This document shows positions 22,762-34,365 of a DNA stretch of 64,000 nt, piece by piece. Location of the stretch: the NCBI RefSeq assembly GCF_034140825.1, contig NC_089042.1:317501-381500 (forward strand). The letters run 5' to 3'. How positions within the stretch are numbered: the stretch's first letter is position 1; every line of letters starts with the position of its first letter. The notes beneath the pieces were generated by a model. That model saw nothing but the letters and a program-made list of their open reading frames with translations, was not told the origin of the DNA and did not search any database. This DNA comes from Oryza sativa Japonica Group (lineage: Eukaryota; Streptophyta; Magnoliopsida; Poales; Poaceae). The position numbers were made by a program, and so were the translations under genes.

Positions 22762-23685
22762 CTACATTGATCCAGGAAACTTGTCACTAATGAACATAGC
22801 AACCCAATGTAGCTTGTTTTCGAATGGAAGTCCATCGAAAGCTCTAGCAATGTGAGGGTTAGCCACCAAATAAGCATAGTAAAATGATATGTGGATGTCC
22901 TGAAAACCAGGAAGGCTTTTCAGGGTGTCAAATAAACCTACCGGTAGCGTATTATCTGGCTCACCAGCCTTCACTATAGCAGCAGCAAGCTTGTCACCCA
23001 CATTGGTGATTGCCCTAATCAACCCATCATCTTCACTTTCAGATGTTTTGGCCTTCTTTGGCTTGCTTGCAGATGAAGTTTCAGCATCAAGATCAATAGT
23101 AGTTGGAGCACGATTCACCTCTTCGTTTTCAGTTTCTACATCTTCAGTACCAAGAACTGAACTTGAGTCCTTTGCAAACTTTCCTGTAGCCATTGTGCTC
23201 CCAAAGATTGTAAGCATCTCACCATAGTGCAGAAGAGGTTTGTTAAAAAACTCAGCATCGGTCTTGTGATCCTATCATGTAACATATTTAACAAAATAAG
23301 TGCTTGCAACAAAAATGAAAAGTCTGTAGAAATTTTCATGGAACAGGAGTGTTTATACCTTGATATATTCATTGTAGTGCTCAGCATCAAGAGTAATAAC
23401 AAAATTAACTTCATCCCAACCAGCAGCACTCACTTTCCTAAGCCTGTTCATCTTTGTGAACTTCTTTTGCCATGTTTTCAAGTGATTCTTAATCTGATCA
23501 CCGGTAAAATTAGTACAAAACATCTCATTGAGAGCCCTCGCACATGCGTTGAGATGGGCCTGTTTGAAGCCAGAAGAAGTCCTCGTCCCACTAGCCACAA
23601 GATTGGCTAGATGAGACAACATGAAAGAGGACATTGCATATGTCCATGAAGCATGGTTGCTTCCTCCCTTTCCTTTGCTATCCAT
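22762..23685 (-). CDS. Harbinger Myb/SANT-like protein (transposon ORF1)
   Basis: Two exons on the minus strand, 23685-23359 and 23271-22762, join in phase 0 to give 278 residues. The N-terminal half has the Myb/SANT-like (Myb_DNA-bind_3) pattern: a W near residue 14, LNEMF, the GDQIKNHLKTWQKKF core, then W-DE. The C-terminal half has an acidic Ser-rich linker with a KPKKAK basic patch and a helical end with FENKLHWVAMFIS. In PIF/Harbinger elements this protein binds DNA and helps move the transposase to the nucleus and transposon ends. It lies downstream of the transposase on the same strand, about 370 bp away. No stop interrupts the predicted coding sequence. Confidence 0.8.
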
Positions 23686-24053
23686 TTCCTACAAGCCATA
23701 ATATTTAGAAATGAAAATTAAGTTCAGCAAGCATGATATGGTACAGAAATAATAAACCAATGACCATAAAAATACCTTTCAGCAAACAAGTTGTCCATTT
23801 AAATGAAATTCACACATAAAGTGAAGAAAAATGACCATCAACAGCATATTTAACCATACAAATTAAATTCAACCAACTAGCTCATCCATTCAAATGACCA
23901 TCAGCAAACAAGTCCATACAAATCAGCCAACAAGTCCATACAAATGACCATCAGCAAACAAGTTGTCCATACAAGTGAAACTCGGTCCAGAAATTAAACA
24001 TACAATAGAAATTCAAAAAAATCAAGATGTCCATACAACAGAACTGCTACATA

Positions 24054-25402
24054 TTAGTGTCCACGATGGTTTTGACGGTCCTCCCACATTTGATCAGCAA
24101 GGGCTTGCCTGAATTGAACCATCAATGCATGTTCATTTGCTTCGCCAATAGATGTTTCATTGGGTTCAATTATTTCATTTGGACCTATGAAAAGCTCATC
24201 AATCCCATCATTTATGACCCAATTATGAATAATGCAGCAAGCTGCTACAATATCTACTTGAGTTGGGAAAGGGAAGAATGGAGTGGCATCATCAAGAATT
24301 TTGAATCTTCTCTTTAGTGACCCAAATGCACGCTCAACCGTGATTCGAAGGGATGAGTGCCTAAGGTTGAACAACTCCTTCTCATTTTGCACCGGATTAT
24401 TCCCCCACTCATTCAAGTGGTACCGGACAGCACGAAAGGGAGGAAGGAATCCTTGTTTGGCTCCATATCCAGCATCAACTAGGTAGTATTTTCCTATCAA
24501 ATGAGGGACAAGTTGATCAAATTTCTACCTTTTAACATTTCCCATGGACAAATTGATGGAACTAAATATATCTATTACCTTGTGGAATACGAAGGCCATT
24601 TTCACGTTCCAATGCATCTCTTAAAACTACAGCATCATGTGCTGTCCCCTCCCAACCAACCAAGACATAAGTGAACCGAAGATCAAAATCTACGGCCGCC
24701 ATTACATTTTGCGTGGCATGAGACTTCCTACCACGAAATGAAGACTCCATATTCTTCCGGACAGAGGCTCTAATGTGTGTACCATCAATAGCTCCAATAC
24801 AATCCTAATTTGTGTTCAGTACCATAAATAATTAGGGACCACATATATATTTGGAAATAAAAATCTGAAAAGGAGATAGATAAATGCCACACCTTAAAGT
24901 AAGGATCCCATCTGGGGTTCCCGGCTATTTTATTTGGGGTGTCCAATGAGGGGGGCCTGATTAGTTCATCTCGTAGCTCACCAATAGCATGAAGTACTTT
25001 GTTGAAATAACGACTAACTGTTTCTCCGGACCTATCAAAATTAGTGCGAACTAACCTATTTCTAAGGTTGTGTCCCACTGTATTTAGAAACATAGCAACC
25101 TGCTCCTCAACACGCATGTGGATGGTATCCTCAAGCAAACCCCGATCTCTAAACAGCTTACAAAATCGAAAGAAAGAATCTTTTCTAAGTCTAAGCATGT
25201 CGATACAAGTTGTATCATTCCTCCAAATTTTTGTGTCTAGGTATTCAAATCTCATTCGATCCCTTTCATCCATTGGGCCATACTTAACACCTTGTCTCCG
25301 TGCACATCTCTTTCTTTTTCTAGATTGAATAATAATGGCCATCATTGACAATAAAATATGTGCAGCAGCAGCAAAAATTAAAAGCTTGGTCCTCTTATCC
25401 AT
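24054..25402 (-). CDS. Harbinger transposase (HARBI1-like, DDE_Tnp_4)
   Basis: Three exons on the minus strand, 25402-24893, 24804-24579 and 24493-24054, give 391 residues, close to the usual length of these transposases. The N-terminal part includes the helix-turn-helix region with FLNTVGHN and ETVSRYF. The catalytic residues are in place: D in DCIGAIDGTHI (exon 2), D in WEGTAHDAVVLRDA, and E in RITVERAFGSLKRRF (exon 3). The second motif cluster, HATQNVMAAVDFDLRFTYV, also matches the family. It cuts and rejoins the element at TWA targets. All three catalytic positions are intact and there is no premature stop, which is unusual because most copies in grass genomes are decayed. Confidence 0.85.
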
Positions 25403-25635
25403 CTACAATACAACAATCAAAGTAAAGCACAAAAACTCTTCTCAATCACACATCATGTAATCACAAATTACTTGCTCACGTCAGAAATTAATCACTGTGA
25501 ATAAATAGACAAAAATACCACATCAATAGGCAAACATCTATTCAACTATAAATTGATCTACTGTGAATTAACTGCTTCACCTAGTCCTTTCAACAACAAG
25601 GGAAAATCATCTCAGGAAACAAATTCAGCAAGATC

Positions 25636-25658
25636 TAGGGTTTCAAGTGCTAGGGTTT
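25636..25658 (-). promoter_or_regulatory. Two telo-box motifs upstream of the Harbinger transposase
   Basis: AAACCCTA occurs twice on the minus strand (25643-25636 and 25658-25651), 230-250 bp upstream of the transposase start. In plants this motif is common near transcription starts of highly expressed housekeeping genes. Its use here is inferred. Confidence 0.35.
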
Positions 25659-25824
25659 TCTTACCTTTCTCACTGAGGATGCGAGGACGAGGATGAGCAG
25701 TTGAGTACAGAGGAGGAAAGGAGGCGACAGGTGGGAGGCGCTGGTTCTTCTTCCTCTTGTTGCTGCAGTAGCCAAGGGGGATGGAGGATGGAGGACGGAC
25801 AGAGGATGCGAGCTGCCGCCGCTT

Positions 25825-25917
25825 GCTCCTGCACGCGCTGTCGCCGGCGCCTCGGGCTCCTGCACGCGCGGTCGCCGCCGCCTCCGGCTCCTGCACGCGC
25901 GGTCGCCGCTGCTTCTT
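25825..25917. repeat. 31 bp tandem repeat, three units, in the Harbinger leader
   Basis: Units start at 25825, 25856 and 25887, each opening GCTCCTGCACGCGC and continuing with a GTCGCCG block. They lie in the GC-rich right arm of the Harbinger element, upstream of the transposase. Confidence 0.75.
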
Positions 25918-26397
25918 GCGTTGCCGCCGCCGCCTTCTTTTTTTTTCGATGGTGAAAGTGCGATGGGGAAAGGCGCTGAGGGAGGATAGGGTTACCGCTC
26001 AGGAGAGGCGCGTGCAACTCACGTGCGCGAGAGGGAGAGAGGTGGGTTCGATCGGTCCGGTCGTTTTTGGGTGGTCAGTTCATCCCGAATATTGGTGGAA
26101 TATTCCTTTTTGGAACCAACCCAACCCACATAATCCTCAAACCAAACAGCTCCGAAAAAGGGATGGCCCCGACCCGACCCACCAAAACCATCCAACCAAA
26201 CACATCCTTATATTAGGGGGCGGAGGGAGTAATAAAGTAGGGTTTTCACTCATGTGAGTTTGCTCACCTTCTGTTCAGCATCTCTACTGGGCACTCTGTA
26301 CTAAACTGAGGAATCACTTAGAGCAAGGATAGTAGTATAGCTTACTTTCTACTATTAGTCCATCTTAAAGTCAACATATATAATAAATTAGCTATAA

Positions 26398-26645
26398 GAG
26401 CAAGTTCAATAGTATAGCCCAATACTAACTCCAATTCATCTATAGCCAATATAATAGCCAATTTATACAATAGTTGCTTACTATACTATTAATATACGGT
26501 CCCACCTGTCATACACTCATTGTGTCTTGAAGTCCGTGCTGCAACTGGCTACAGATCTGTAGCTCGCTGCTCCTCTCTCTTATCTTTTATATATCTCATT
26601 AGAATATGATTGTAGCTGGCTAATAGTCTGCTATTGTACCTTCTC
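26398..26645. mobile_element. Tourist-like MITE, nested copy 1
   Basis: 248 bp beginning GAGCAAGTTCAATAGTATAGC and ending GCTATTGTACCTTCTC, flanked by TAA (26395-26397 and 26646-26648). It shares the central CCCACCTGTCATACA and GTGTCTTG-AGTCCGTGCT blocks with copy 2. Confidence 0.8.
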
Positions 26646-26690
26646 TAAGGTTGGCTACAATTTTCTTCTCCTCTCTCTATCTCTCACTTA

Positions 26691-26934
26691 GAGCAAGTTT
26701 AATAGTATAGCCAACTACTAGCTCCAATTCATCTATAGCCAATCTAATAGCTCATTCATACAATAGTAACATACTACACTATTAATACCTGGCCCCACCT
26801 GTCATACACACACTGTGTCTTGGAGTCCGTGCTACAGCTGGCTACAAATTTATAGCCCGCTGCTCTTCTCTCTCCTTATTTATCTCCTTAAAATATGTTT
26901 GTAGCTGGCTTATAGCATGCTATTGTACCTGCTC
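26691..26934. mobile_element. Tourist-like MITE, nested copy 2
   Basis: 244 bp beginning GAGCAAGTTTAATAGTATAGC and ending GCTATTGTACCTGCTC, flanked by TTA (26688-26690 and 26935-26937). It is closely similar to copy 1 along its whole length and in the same orientation. Confidence 0.85.
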
Positions 26935-27428
26935 TTATACATTTAATGTATTTGTCTTGGAGATTGTGTTAAGCTAGCTCTTGCATGAGAGCCAACTCCC
27001 TTGATTTTTTGTTACCTCTCTCCTCCACAAAAGTTTATAGTAGGCTTATAGCTCACTATTATACTTGCTCTTATGCTCCTAGCTTTTTTTCCCCAACAAC
27101 TCAAAGCCACTGTATGGGCTTGTCACCCGGCATTCCTAATTGTTTTGGACCTTACTCAACTCATCGATGAATTTAGTCTCGATCTACCATTGACCAAGGT
27201 TGATCCAAAAGAAGTTACACACCAATATAATAACCAAAACAAATTGTTTTCAAGCATATAGATATTGTCATGATTCACATTATTAGCACACACACTCTCA
27301 AAGCCAACATTTATTCGATTTTCCAAACCAAATTTTCAAATATATTGTTAATTTTTCATCGCAAAATATAAACCATCAAATGGTCTTACACGTACTAAGC
27401 CCCAAATAAGATTGGCGGAGATCAGTAT

Positions 27429-28729
27429 CACTGCTGGAGAATCGCTTTTTAGTCCCGGTTGGGAACCCCCCTATAGTCCCGGTTTTCTAACCGAGACTAC
27501 GAATTCGGGACTAAAAATAAATCTTTAGTCCCGGTTCGTAACACCAACCGGGACTAAAGATTCTAAATCTTTAGTCCCGGTTGATGTTACCAACCGGTAC
27601 AAAAGTTATTTTTTTTCTTTTTTTTCTTTTCTAGCGCCAAATATCACATATTTGTGTTCCCACATCACTCATCACATATCGTTCACACATCTCAACATCC
27701 CAAATCATCCACAGCAACAAACCAATATATATCTCAAACATCCCAAATCATCCACACATTTCAACATCCCAAATCATCTACACCAACAACCCAATATCCC
27801 AAACATCCCAAATCATCCACAACAACAAATCACAGATCATTCACACATCATTCTCAAATCACAGATCAAATCATCAAACAATTATTCACACAATGAGAAG
27901 GAAAAAAAGAAAAAAAAGAAAAAAATCCGGGAGCCTGCCGTTGCGCGGCCTTCAGCGCCATGCCGCCGTCGCTCTGGCACGGGCTCGGCCACCGCCGCCC
28001 CAGCTTGGCACGGCCGGCCGCAGCCGCCGCCACCGCCCCCGCCCAGCACGGGCCCGGCCGCCGCCGCCCCTCCCCAGCACGGCCCGGCCGGCCGTCGCCG
28101 CCCTTCCCCGGCACGGGCCCGGCCACCGCCGCCCCAGCTCAGCACGGCTTGGCCGCCGCCGCCGCCATTGCCCCCGCCCAGCACGGGCCCGGCGGCCGCC
28201 GCCCCTGCCTGGCACGGCCCGGCCGCCGCCGCCGCCCCGGCACAGGCCCGGCCGCCGCCTCGGCTGCTTCTCCTGCAAATCTGAGGAAGAGAAGAGAGAA
28301 AAACTCTATCAGATGTGTGGAAGAGGAAGTGGATAGGAAGAGATGAGAGTGAAAGAGGAAGGTGAGAAAGAGATAAGGCCTAAGGGAGAGATAAAGAGTG
28401 GAGGGGAGGAAGAGATAAGGGTGAGGACTGAGTACTGACTACTCTGCGCGCGGAGAGAACAAGGGAAGAGAGAGATACGTGGGAAACTGATTTGTTGTCC
28501 CGGTTGGTATAAACAACCGGGACTAACCGGGATTAAAAATATTAGGAAACCTGCCACGTCGTGCCAATAAATAAACCGGGACAAAAGATGATCTTTAGTC
28601 CCGGTTGGTAACACTAACCGGGACTAAAGATCATTGCACTTTTAAACTGCTTTTTAGTCCCAGTTTTTTAAGCATCCGGGACTATTGTTGTTTTTGGTCA
28701 ACCGACCAAAGATGGTTTCTCCACCAGTG
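27429..28729. mobile_element. Non-autonomous CACTA element
   Basis: 1301 bp with ends CACTGCTGGAGAATC and, inverted, CACTGGTGGAGAAACC, flanked by a perfect TAT duplication (27426-27428 and 28730-28732). The subterminal regions carry many copies of TTTAGTCCCGGTTGG in both orientations, as in rice CACTA elements. The interior has a tandem CATCCCAAATCATCCACA-type repeat (27664-27850) and a block of very GC-rich, Pro/Ala-coding-like DNA (about 27935-28275). No transposase is present. The long open frames in the GC-rich block are low-complexity and are not called as genes. Confidence 0.85.
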
Positions 28730-28732
28730 TAT

Positions 28733-29716
28733 ATACTTAATAATGTGTAAGATGCTGAAGTTGCAGGGCACATGACATGGTACTATGGTAGGTGAGTATG
28801 GTCGGGAGGGACACATATACATCATGGCCGGATTGGTTTGAGCAAGTTTTTTGTAACAATATAGCCAACTGCATAGAGCCAGCTCATGCATATTGGTTGG
28901 GATGGACTTGGGGGCTGAGATAGTGGGATGCATATGCAGGAAACAGCCAGCTCATCAGAACGAATCCTAGAGACAGCAGATTGATCGATCTTACTCCAGG
29001 ATTCCCGCGAACGGATCAAAGCACTGGACGTATCGACGAATGTATCGCAAGAACTGCAAGAGCAAGTAAAACTACCTTCATTTTTTTTAAAATATATCAT
29101 ACCGTTAACTTTATACATCATTGTGTCTGGATGCTTATAGTACTTGCTCTAAACTAGTCACTCCATTCTAAATTGATCGTCTTACATGTTTATGCACCCA
29201 GACCAACGCTAATTTAAATCGCATCAATCAAGACACCATACACATATTATCTCACAATACATGCATCGATTAAAATATCATACCAACTACATCCTCCTTG
29301 CTACATCAATTGTATTCCGATGAAATCCGTGTTCATGCGGTTATATGATGATCAATTTAACAAAATTATTATATGATGATCAATTTGAGAACGAGAGAGA
29401 GTCGGCGTGGATCTCGAAGCTAGTAAGATCATTACTGTAATCTCTCTATTTTAACTAGTGGTTGCGCAAATCTCAAGGGAAGAAAAATGTTTGCCCCCAA
29501 CAAATGGCTGCACTAATTGGGGCTAATTGTATATAGTATATATATACAGGAAAACTCGATCGGTTGCTCAGTTGCAGGCTTGTTGTAGCTGGAGTAGCTA
29601 GCTACCTCTCACACGTACGTAAGGTCACACTAGCCACTAGCTAGGTACTGACTGATCAAACCAGGAGAGGAAATTAACCCGATCGATCAGCCAGCAGAGA
29701 GACCAAAGAAATTAAG
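28733..29716. other. Intergenic, upstream of the NLR gene
   Basis: No gene recognised. The last 250 bp, with TATA-rich sequence near 29535 (TATATAGTATATATATACAGG), are the likely promoter and leader of the NLR gene starting at 29717. Confidence 0.4.
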
Positions 29717-32700
29717 ATGGTGGTGAGTGCATCCATGGGGGTGATGAACCCGCTGATGGCAAAGCTCACCACGCTCATGGGCGACGAGTACAAGAAGCTC
29801 AAGGGGCTCAGGAAGCAGGTCTCCTTCCTCAAGGATGAGCTCACCACCATGAGCGCTTTCCTCGAGAAGCTCGCGCTCATGGATGATGATGATGATGGTG
29901 AGCTCGATCCTCTGGCCAAGGACTGGAGGAACCACGTCAGGGAGATGGCCTATGACATGGAAGACTGCATTGATGATTACTTCACAAGTCATCTTGATCA
30001 TCGTTACTCTTCCTCAGATGCAGGGTTAATCCGCAAGATAGCTCGCCGTCTCAGGGCATTGCGGGTGCGTCATCGCATAGCCAGCCAGATCAATGAGCTC
30101 AAGGCTCGTGTGGTCGAGGCAAATGAGCGTCGCGTGAGATACAGGCTTGATGACTGTAACAACAAACATGGTGTTTCTGCCAATCCTGCTATAGATCCAC
30201 GGATAACATCGCTCTACCAAAATGCCGGGAGTCTTGTGGGTATTGATGGCCCAAGCCAAGAACTAATCCAGCTGTTGTCGTTAGATCGTGATACCGATCA
30301 ACGACAACTCAAAGTGGTGTCCGTCGTGGGATTTGGAGGTCTCGGTAAAACAACTCTTGCAAAATATGTGTACGACAAGATCGGGCATCAATTCGATTGC
30401 ACGGCATTCGTCTCAGTATCCCACAAACCTGACATAACAAGGATCCTCAGTAGCATCCAATCCAAGCTTGACATAGGGGGCACGTCTCAAGCTTGCGACG
30501 ACGTGCAACAACTCATCGACGACATACGAGCCTATCTGGAGCATGAAAGGTAATTAATATTTATCTACGTAATTTCACTTCACTTGCATGTACTAATCAA
30601 GTCATGTTCAATCTATATCTGTATCTGCCATATATGTCTATGTTAATTAACCAAAAATATATGACCGCTCGTTAGGTACATCAATGGTATTGCTATGATT
30701 GTGTAAATCATATTGAGGATTTGTCTTCAATAAAACATGCATCTTGTTAATACCGCGTGAACTCTATGGTTTTTAGGTTTTAGTTTTTAGTTAACAGGTT
30801 ATTCAATTACAAAAGGGAAAAAACACTGCCAAACACAACCAACTTATTATTATTTTGGAATTTCCAAATGTTAAATAATGTCTATCATTGAGACTCTAAC
30901 CGAGTACATGCAACTCAGTATGCATTACTTAATTATGGAATATTGAAATTATTAGATCATGGAAAAAGGAACTACTTCGTATACTGAGACTCAAAACAAT
31001 GTACTCCCTTCGTCCCATAATATAGCAACCTAGTACCAGATGGGACATTTTATAGTACAACGAATCTGGACAGGAGGTTGTATAGATTCATTGTACTATG
31101 AAATGTCACGTCTGATACTAGATTGCTATATTATGGGACGGAGGGAGTAGTACAACTCAGTATTTATTAATTTTGAATTTTAGAGTTGTTATATTCAGAA
31201 GTATACTAAAATTAAGACTCAACACACAAATGTGACTACATACTTATTATTACAAATTTCAACAATGTTAAACTAAAAAAGGAAAGCCGAACATATATTA
31301 TAATGGATTATGCAGAGTCCTTAACACATGATCAAATAGACGAGAGCCCCGCAGTAAATCCTCAACCTCAATAAAATCCTATTGAAAGTTTTAGTAATTA
31401 TGATTCTTCCAAGTACAAAAAAAATTATTTTATAAGTAAAAGTTTCAGGTTGAACATTTGCCTATATTAAACCAAAATAAATTGAAACTATTGTAAAATA
31501 AAGGTTCCTCCAGGAACAAAAAAATATATTCTATAAATATAATAAAAATATATTTATGGGCTAATTATTCCTCATACAACTCTCATACAGATAATTTGGG
31601 TTATACATACTGTATACAAACTTTTTTTAAAATTGGACCGAGTTTGTAGAAAATATTAGCAACAACTTCAAAACAAATTAGTTTTATTAAATATAATATG
31701 ATAATATCTTTGTTTTGTGTTAAAAATGCTACTCACTCCGTCCCAAAATATAACAACTTTTAGCCTTTAGAATTCGTCCCAAAATATAACAACTTTTCCA
31801 CCAACATTCTCTTCTCAACCCATCATAACCCTCCACCATTCAATTTCCCACCTACCTCCACTTCTCAACCAATCACAATCTTTCACCATTTAATTCTACC
31901 TACTTTCTTAATAACCATGTCCAACTCTAAAACTCATTATATTCTGGGACGGAGTTAGTACTATATTTTCCTATCAAGTTGGTGAAACCTAAAGTAGCTT
32001 GACAAGGAAAAAAGTCAAAACGTCTTATAATATCAACCAGATCGAGGGAGTATATTGGATCGCCTATGGCATATTCTGAATTTGATATCGACGGAGATTT
32101 CAGTGATGCTTTTCTAGCATTATCCACACATTATCAGCTTGGATAGATTTACTTTATTTTGTAAAGGATATATTGCTCTAATGTTTCATTTATAACACAT
32201 CTTAAAGTGGTGCATGTAAATATAATATTTGAAACAAAAAATTGGCAGGTATATTATTATAGTCGATGACCTGTGGAAACAAGAAGCATGGGTTATTATT
32301 AGTTGTGCCTTTCCAAACAATGGCAAAGGTAGCAGAGTGATAGTAACCACACGAGTGAAAGATGTGGCCAGGTTGGCATGTGGCAAGGATGGACAAATTT
32401 ACAAAATACAGCCTCTGAACAATAAGGACTCAAGAAAGTTATTCTTCGATAGAGTATTTAGGCCTGAAGATAGTTGTGTCCTGCAGTATGAAGAAATTTC
32501 AACTGAAATCTTAAAGAAGTGTAGTGGCTTGCCACTTGCAATTGTTACTGTAGGGAGCCTCTTAGCCTGTCGACCAAGAACAATGGAAGAATGGAAGAGC
32601 ATACGGGATTCTTTGGGTGCCCCGTTTGACAAAAACAAGAGCTTGGAAGGCATGAGGAATATTTTAAACCTGAGTTACAAGAATCTTCCTCTTCATCTCA

Positions 32701-34253
32701 AAACATGCCTCCTATATATTGGTAAATATCCAGAGGACTATGAGATCGGGAGGGATGAACTAGTTACGGAGTGGATAGCTGAAGGTATTATGGGTAACCC
32801 TCATGGGGAAAACTTGGAGGCTACTGGTAATGGCTACTTCAGTGAGCTTATCAACAGGGGCTTGATTCAACCAGAGAGCACCGGCTATGGTGGGGAGGTG
32901 TTGAGTTGCAAGGTGCATGATATGATGCTTGATCTGATCCTCATCAAGTGTGCAGAAGATAATTTTGTCAGCGTTGCACACAGTTGTAAAGACTACATGC
33001 GCATGGCTATGCACCATGAGCGGAGTTGCAATAAGGTCCGTCGGCTATCCCTGCAGTGCAAGGCTGCAAGATCAGATTGCGCAATTGAGGGCAGCGTCAT
33101 TTCTACAAGCATGGCTCGTGCTCGATCAGTTTCAGTGTTTGGTGAGTGTTCACGTGGGCTCCCATTTCTGATGCTATCCAAGTATATACGGGTGGTGCAC
33201 ATCGAATTGGAAGGCCATGGCGGTCAAGTCGACCTCACTGCCATTAGCCATGTGCTTCAATTGAGGTATTTGAGAGTGGAGACGCCTGGTTGTGAGATAG
33301 ATCTCCCCAGCAAAATATGTGGGCTCGTGCATTTGGAGACATTGTCAATATTTTCCCATAAAGCTGTAAGTCGGCTCCCTTCAGATATTAGCAGTCTTCC
33401 CCGCTTGTCAGTCCTGTCCCTGGTGGTTCCATGGGCTACAAGGCTACCCAACAAGTTAAACAAGCTAAAAGGGTCACTACGCAGTCTCACCATACTATTC
33501 AATCCCCCGGATGCGTTAGGCATGGAGGCCATTGGTGAGCTGAAAAATCTAAGGGACCTAAACATCTCTGTTAACAGGTGGCGGGACGATGAGATCCTTA
33601 GCCTTTATGCTCTGGGGTCTTCCATTGGAAAACTGGATGAACTCAGGAGTTTGCAAATTCATGTCCCACCTGCTACCTTAGGTGATGTTGACCTGCTGGG
33701 CTCATTACCCATTTTTCCTCAAAGTATCGAGAGACTAATACTACACGGTTGGTGCTTCTCCAAAGTACCTCGATGGATCAACGGTACTCTCCGTAACCTC
33801 CAACATGTGTTGCTGGAGGTATCGGAGACATCGAGTAGCGAGGTTGACCTTCTTGGTGAACTACCCTCCCTCGCCGACCTCGAGCTGAGAGTAGGACTCA
33901 AGACAAGAGATGTCATCGCGTTCGGTGGCACTAGAGCATCATTATTCCCTGCTCTCCTGAAACTCAAGCTGCGTGTGGGTGAACACGTTGCCTCAAGGCT
34001 GCAGTTCCAGGCAGGGGTGATGCCCAAGCTCCAAAGCCTCCATCTGTGGTTCCGGAATTGTGAGTCGGGCATTCACGTAACACCGGAGGGTATGCAGCAC
34101 CTCCTGAGCCTCCAAAGCATCTGCGTGGAGATATACCTCCGGGATGAGGAGCTGAAAGCAACTTATCCATGGGACGCCATGGAGCGTGCGTTCAGGGAAA
34201 TCACTGGAGCAAACCCCAACCGGCCTTCCTTCAAATTTGTCAAGCAAGTCTGA
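29717..34253 (+). CDS. CC-NB-ARC-LRR immune receptor (NLR)
   Basis: Two exons, 29717-30549 and 32249-34253, join across an Arg codon to give 945 residues, a full-length monocot CNL. The coiled coil (about 1-130) has the EDVID-type motif YDMEDCIDDY (79-88). NB-ARC has the P-loop GFGGLGKTT (205-213), RNBS-A-like FDCTAFVSVS, kinase-2 IIIVDDLW (280-287, directly after the splice), RNBS-B GSRVIVTTR, GLPLA (371-375) and VHD (500-502, the common MHD variant). About 400 residues of LRRs follow. Such proteins detect pathogen effectors in the cytosol and trigger immunity. The recognised pathogen is unknown. The 1.7 kb intron carries two Stowaway MITEs. A broken relative of exon 1 lies 10 kb upstream. 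Every key NB-ARC motif is intact, so it is probably functional. Confidence 0.92.
31004..31147. mobile_element. Stowaway MITE in NLR intron
   Basis: 144 bp near-perfect hairpin. The ends CTCCCTTCGTCCCATAATAT and ATATTATGGGACGGAGGGAG are inverted and flanked by TA (31002-31003 and 31148-31149). The high identity of the two arms suggests a fairly recent insertion. Confidence 0.9.
31732..31958. mobile_element. Stowaway-like MITE in NLR intron
   Basis: The ends CTCACTCCGTCCCAAAATATA and TATATTCTGGGACGGAGTTAG are inverted, with TA on both flanks (31730-31731 and 31959-31960). The interior repeats CGTCCCAAAATATAACAACTTTT. Confidence 0.75.
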
Positions 34254-34365
34254 TTTCTACAGCTGACTATAAATACTTGTCCCTCTTTTCGTTTTATTGG
34301 TTTCATATGTATGGTTTCCTTCATTGGATTGATAATACTCATCTTCATCTTTTCTTCTATACTAT

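Larger units (their letters stand above)
21850..26207 (-). mobile_element. PIF/Harbinger DNA transposon, apparently complete
   Basis: 4358 bp with inverted ends: GGATGTGTTTGGTTTGAGGA on the left and, on the other strand, GGATGTGTTTGGTTGGATGG on the right. It is flanked by TTA at 21847-21849 and 26208-26210, the usual Harbinger target duplication. It has the two genes typical of autonomous members: a DDE transposase (24054-25402) and a Myb/SANT-like protein (22762-23685), both on the minus strand. Subterminal regions are rich in CCCAACCCAC/GGGTTGGG-type repeats. Both reading frames splice to uninterrupted proteins, so it may be or may recently have been autonomous. Confidence 0.85.
21633..26229. 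mobile_element. Stowaway MITE split by a Harbinger insertion
   Basis: The left part, 21633-21849, starts CTCCCTCCATCCCCTAATA, and the right part, 26208-26229, ends TATTAGGGGGCGGAGGGAG, its inverse. TA flanks the whole unit at 21631-21632 and 26230-26231. The two parts are separated by the Harbinger element at 21850-26207. Removing that element and one TTA leaves a MITE of about 236 bp with facing TAAGGGATTTTGA and TCAAAATCCCTTA arms. Confidence 0.85.
26321..27070. mobile_element. Outer Tourist-like MITE containing two nested relatives
   Basis: Ends GAGCAAGGATAGTAGTATAGC (left) and GCTCACTATTATACTTGCTC (right) are inverted and flanked by TTA (26318-26320 and 27071-27073). Two related elements are inserted inside at 26398 and 26691. 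Without them the outer element would be about 250 bp, matching the size of the inner copies. Confidence 0.7.

Noticed and set aside
27652-28346. Pro/Ala/Arg-rich open frames in both strands
   Set aside because: They lie in the GC-rich repeat core of a CACTA element; openness in many frames reflects base composition.
27429-28729. Possible CRISPR-like array from the repeated TTTAGTCCCGGTT motif
   Set aside because: The repeats are subterminal transposon repeats in both orientations with irregular spacing; the host is a plant.
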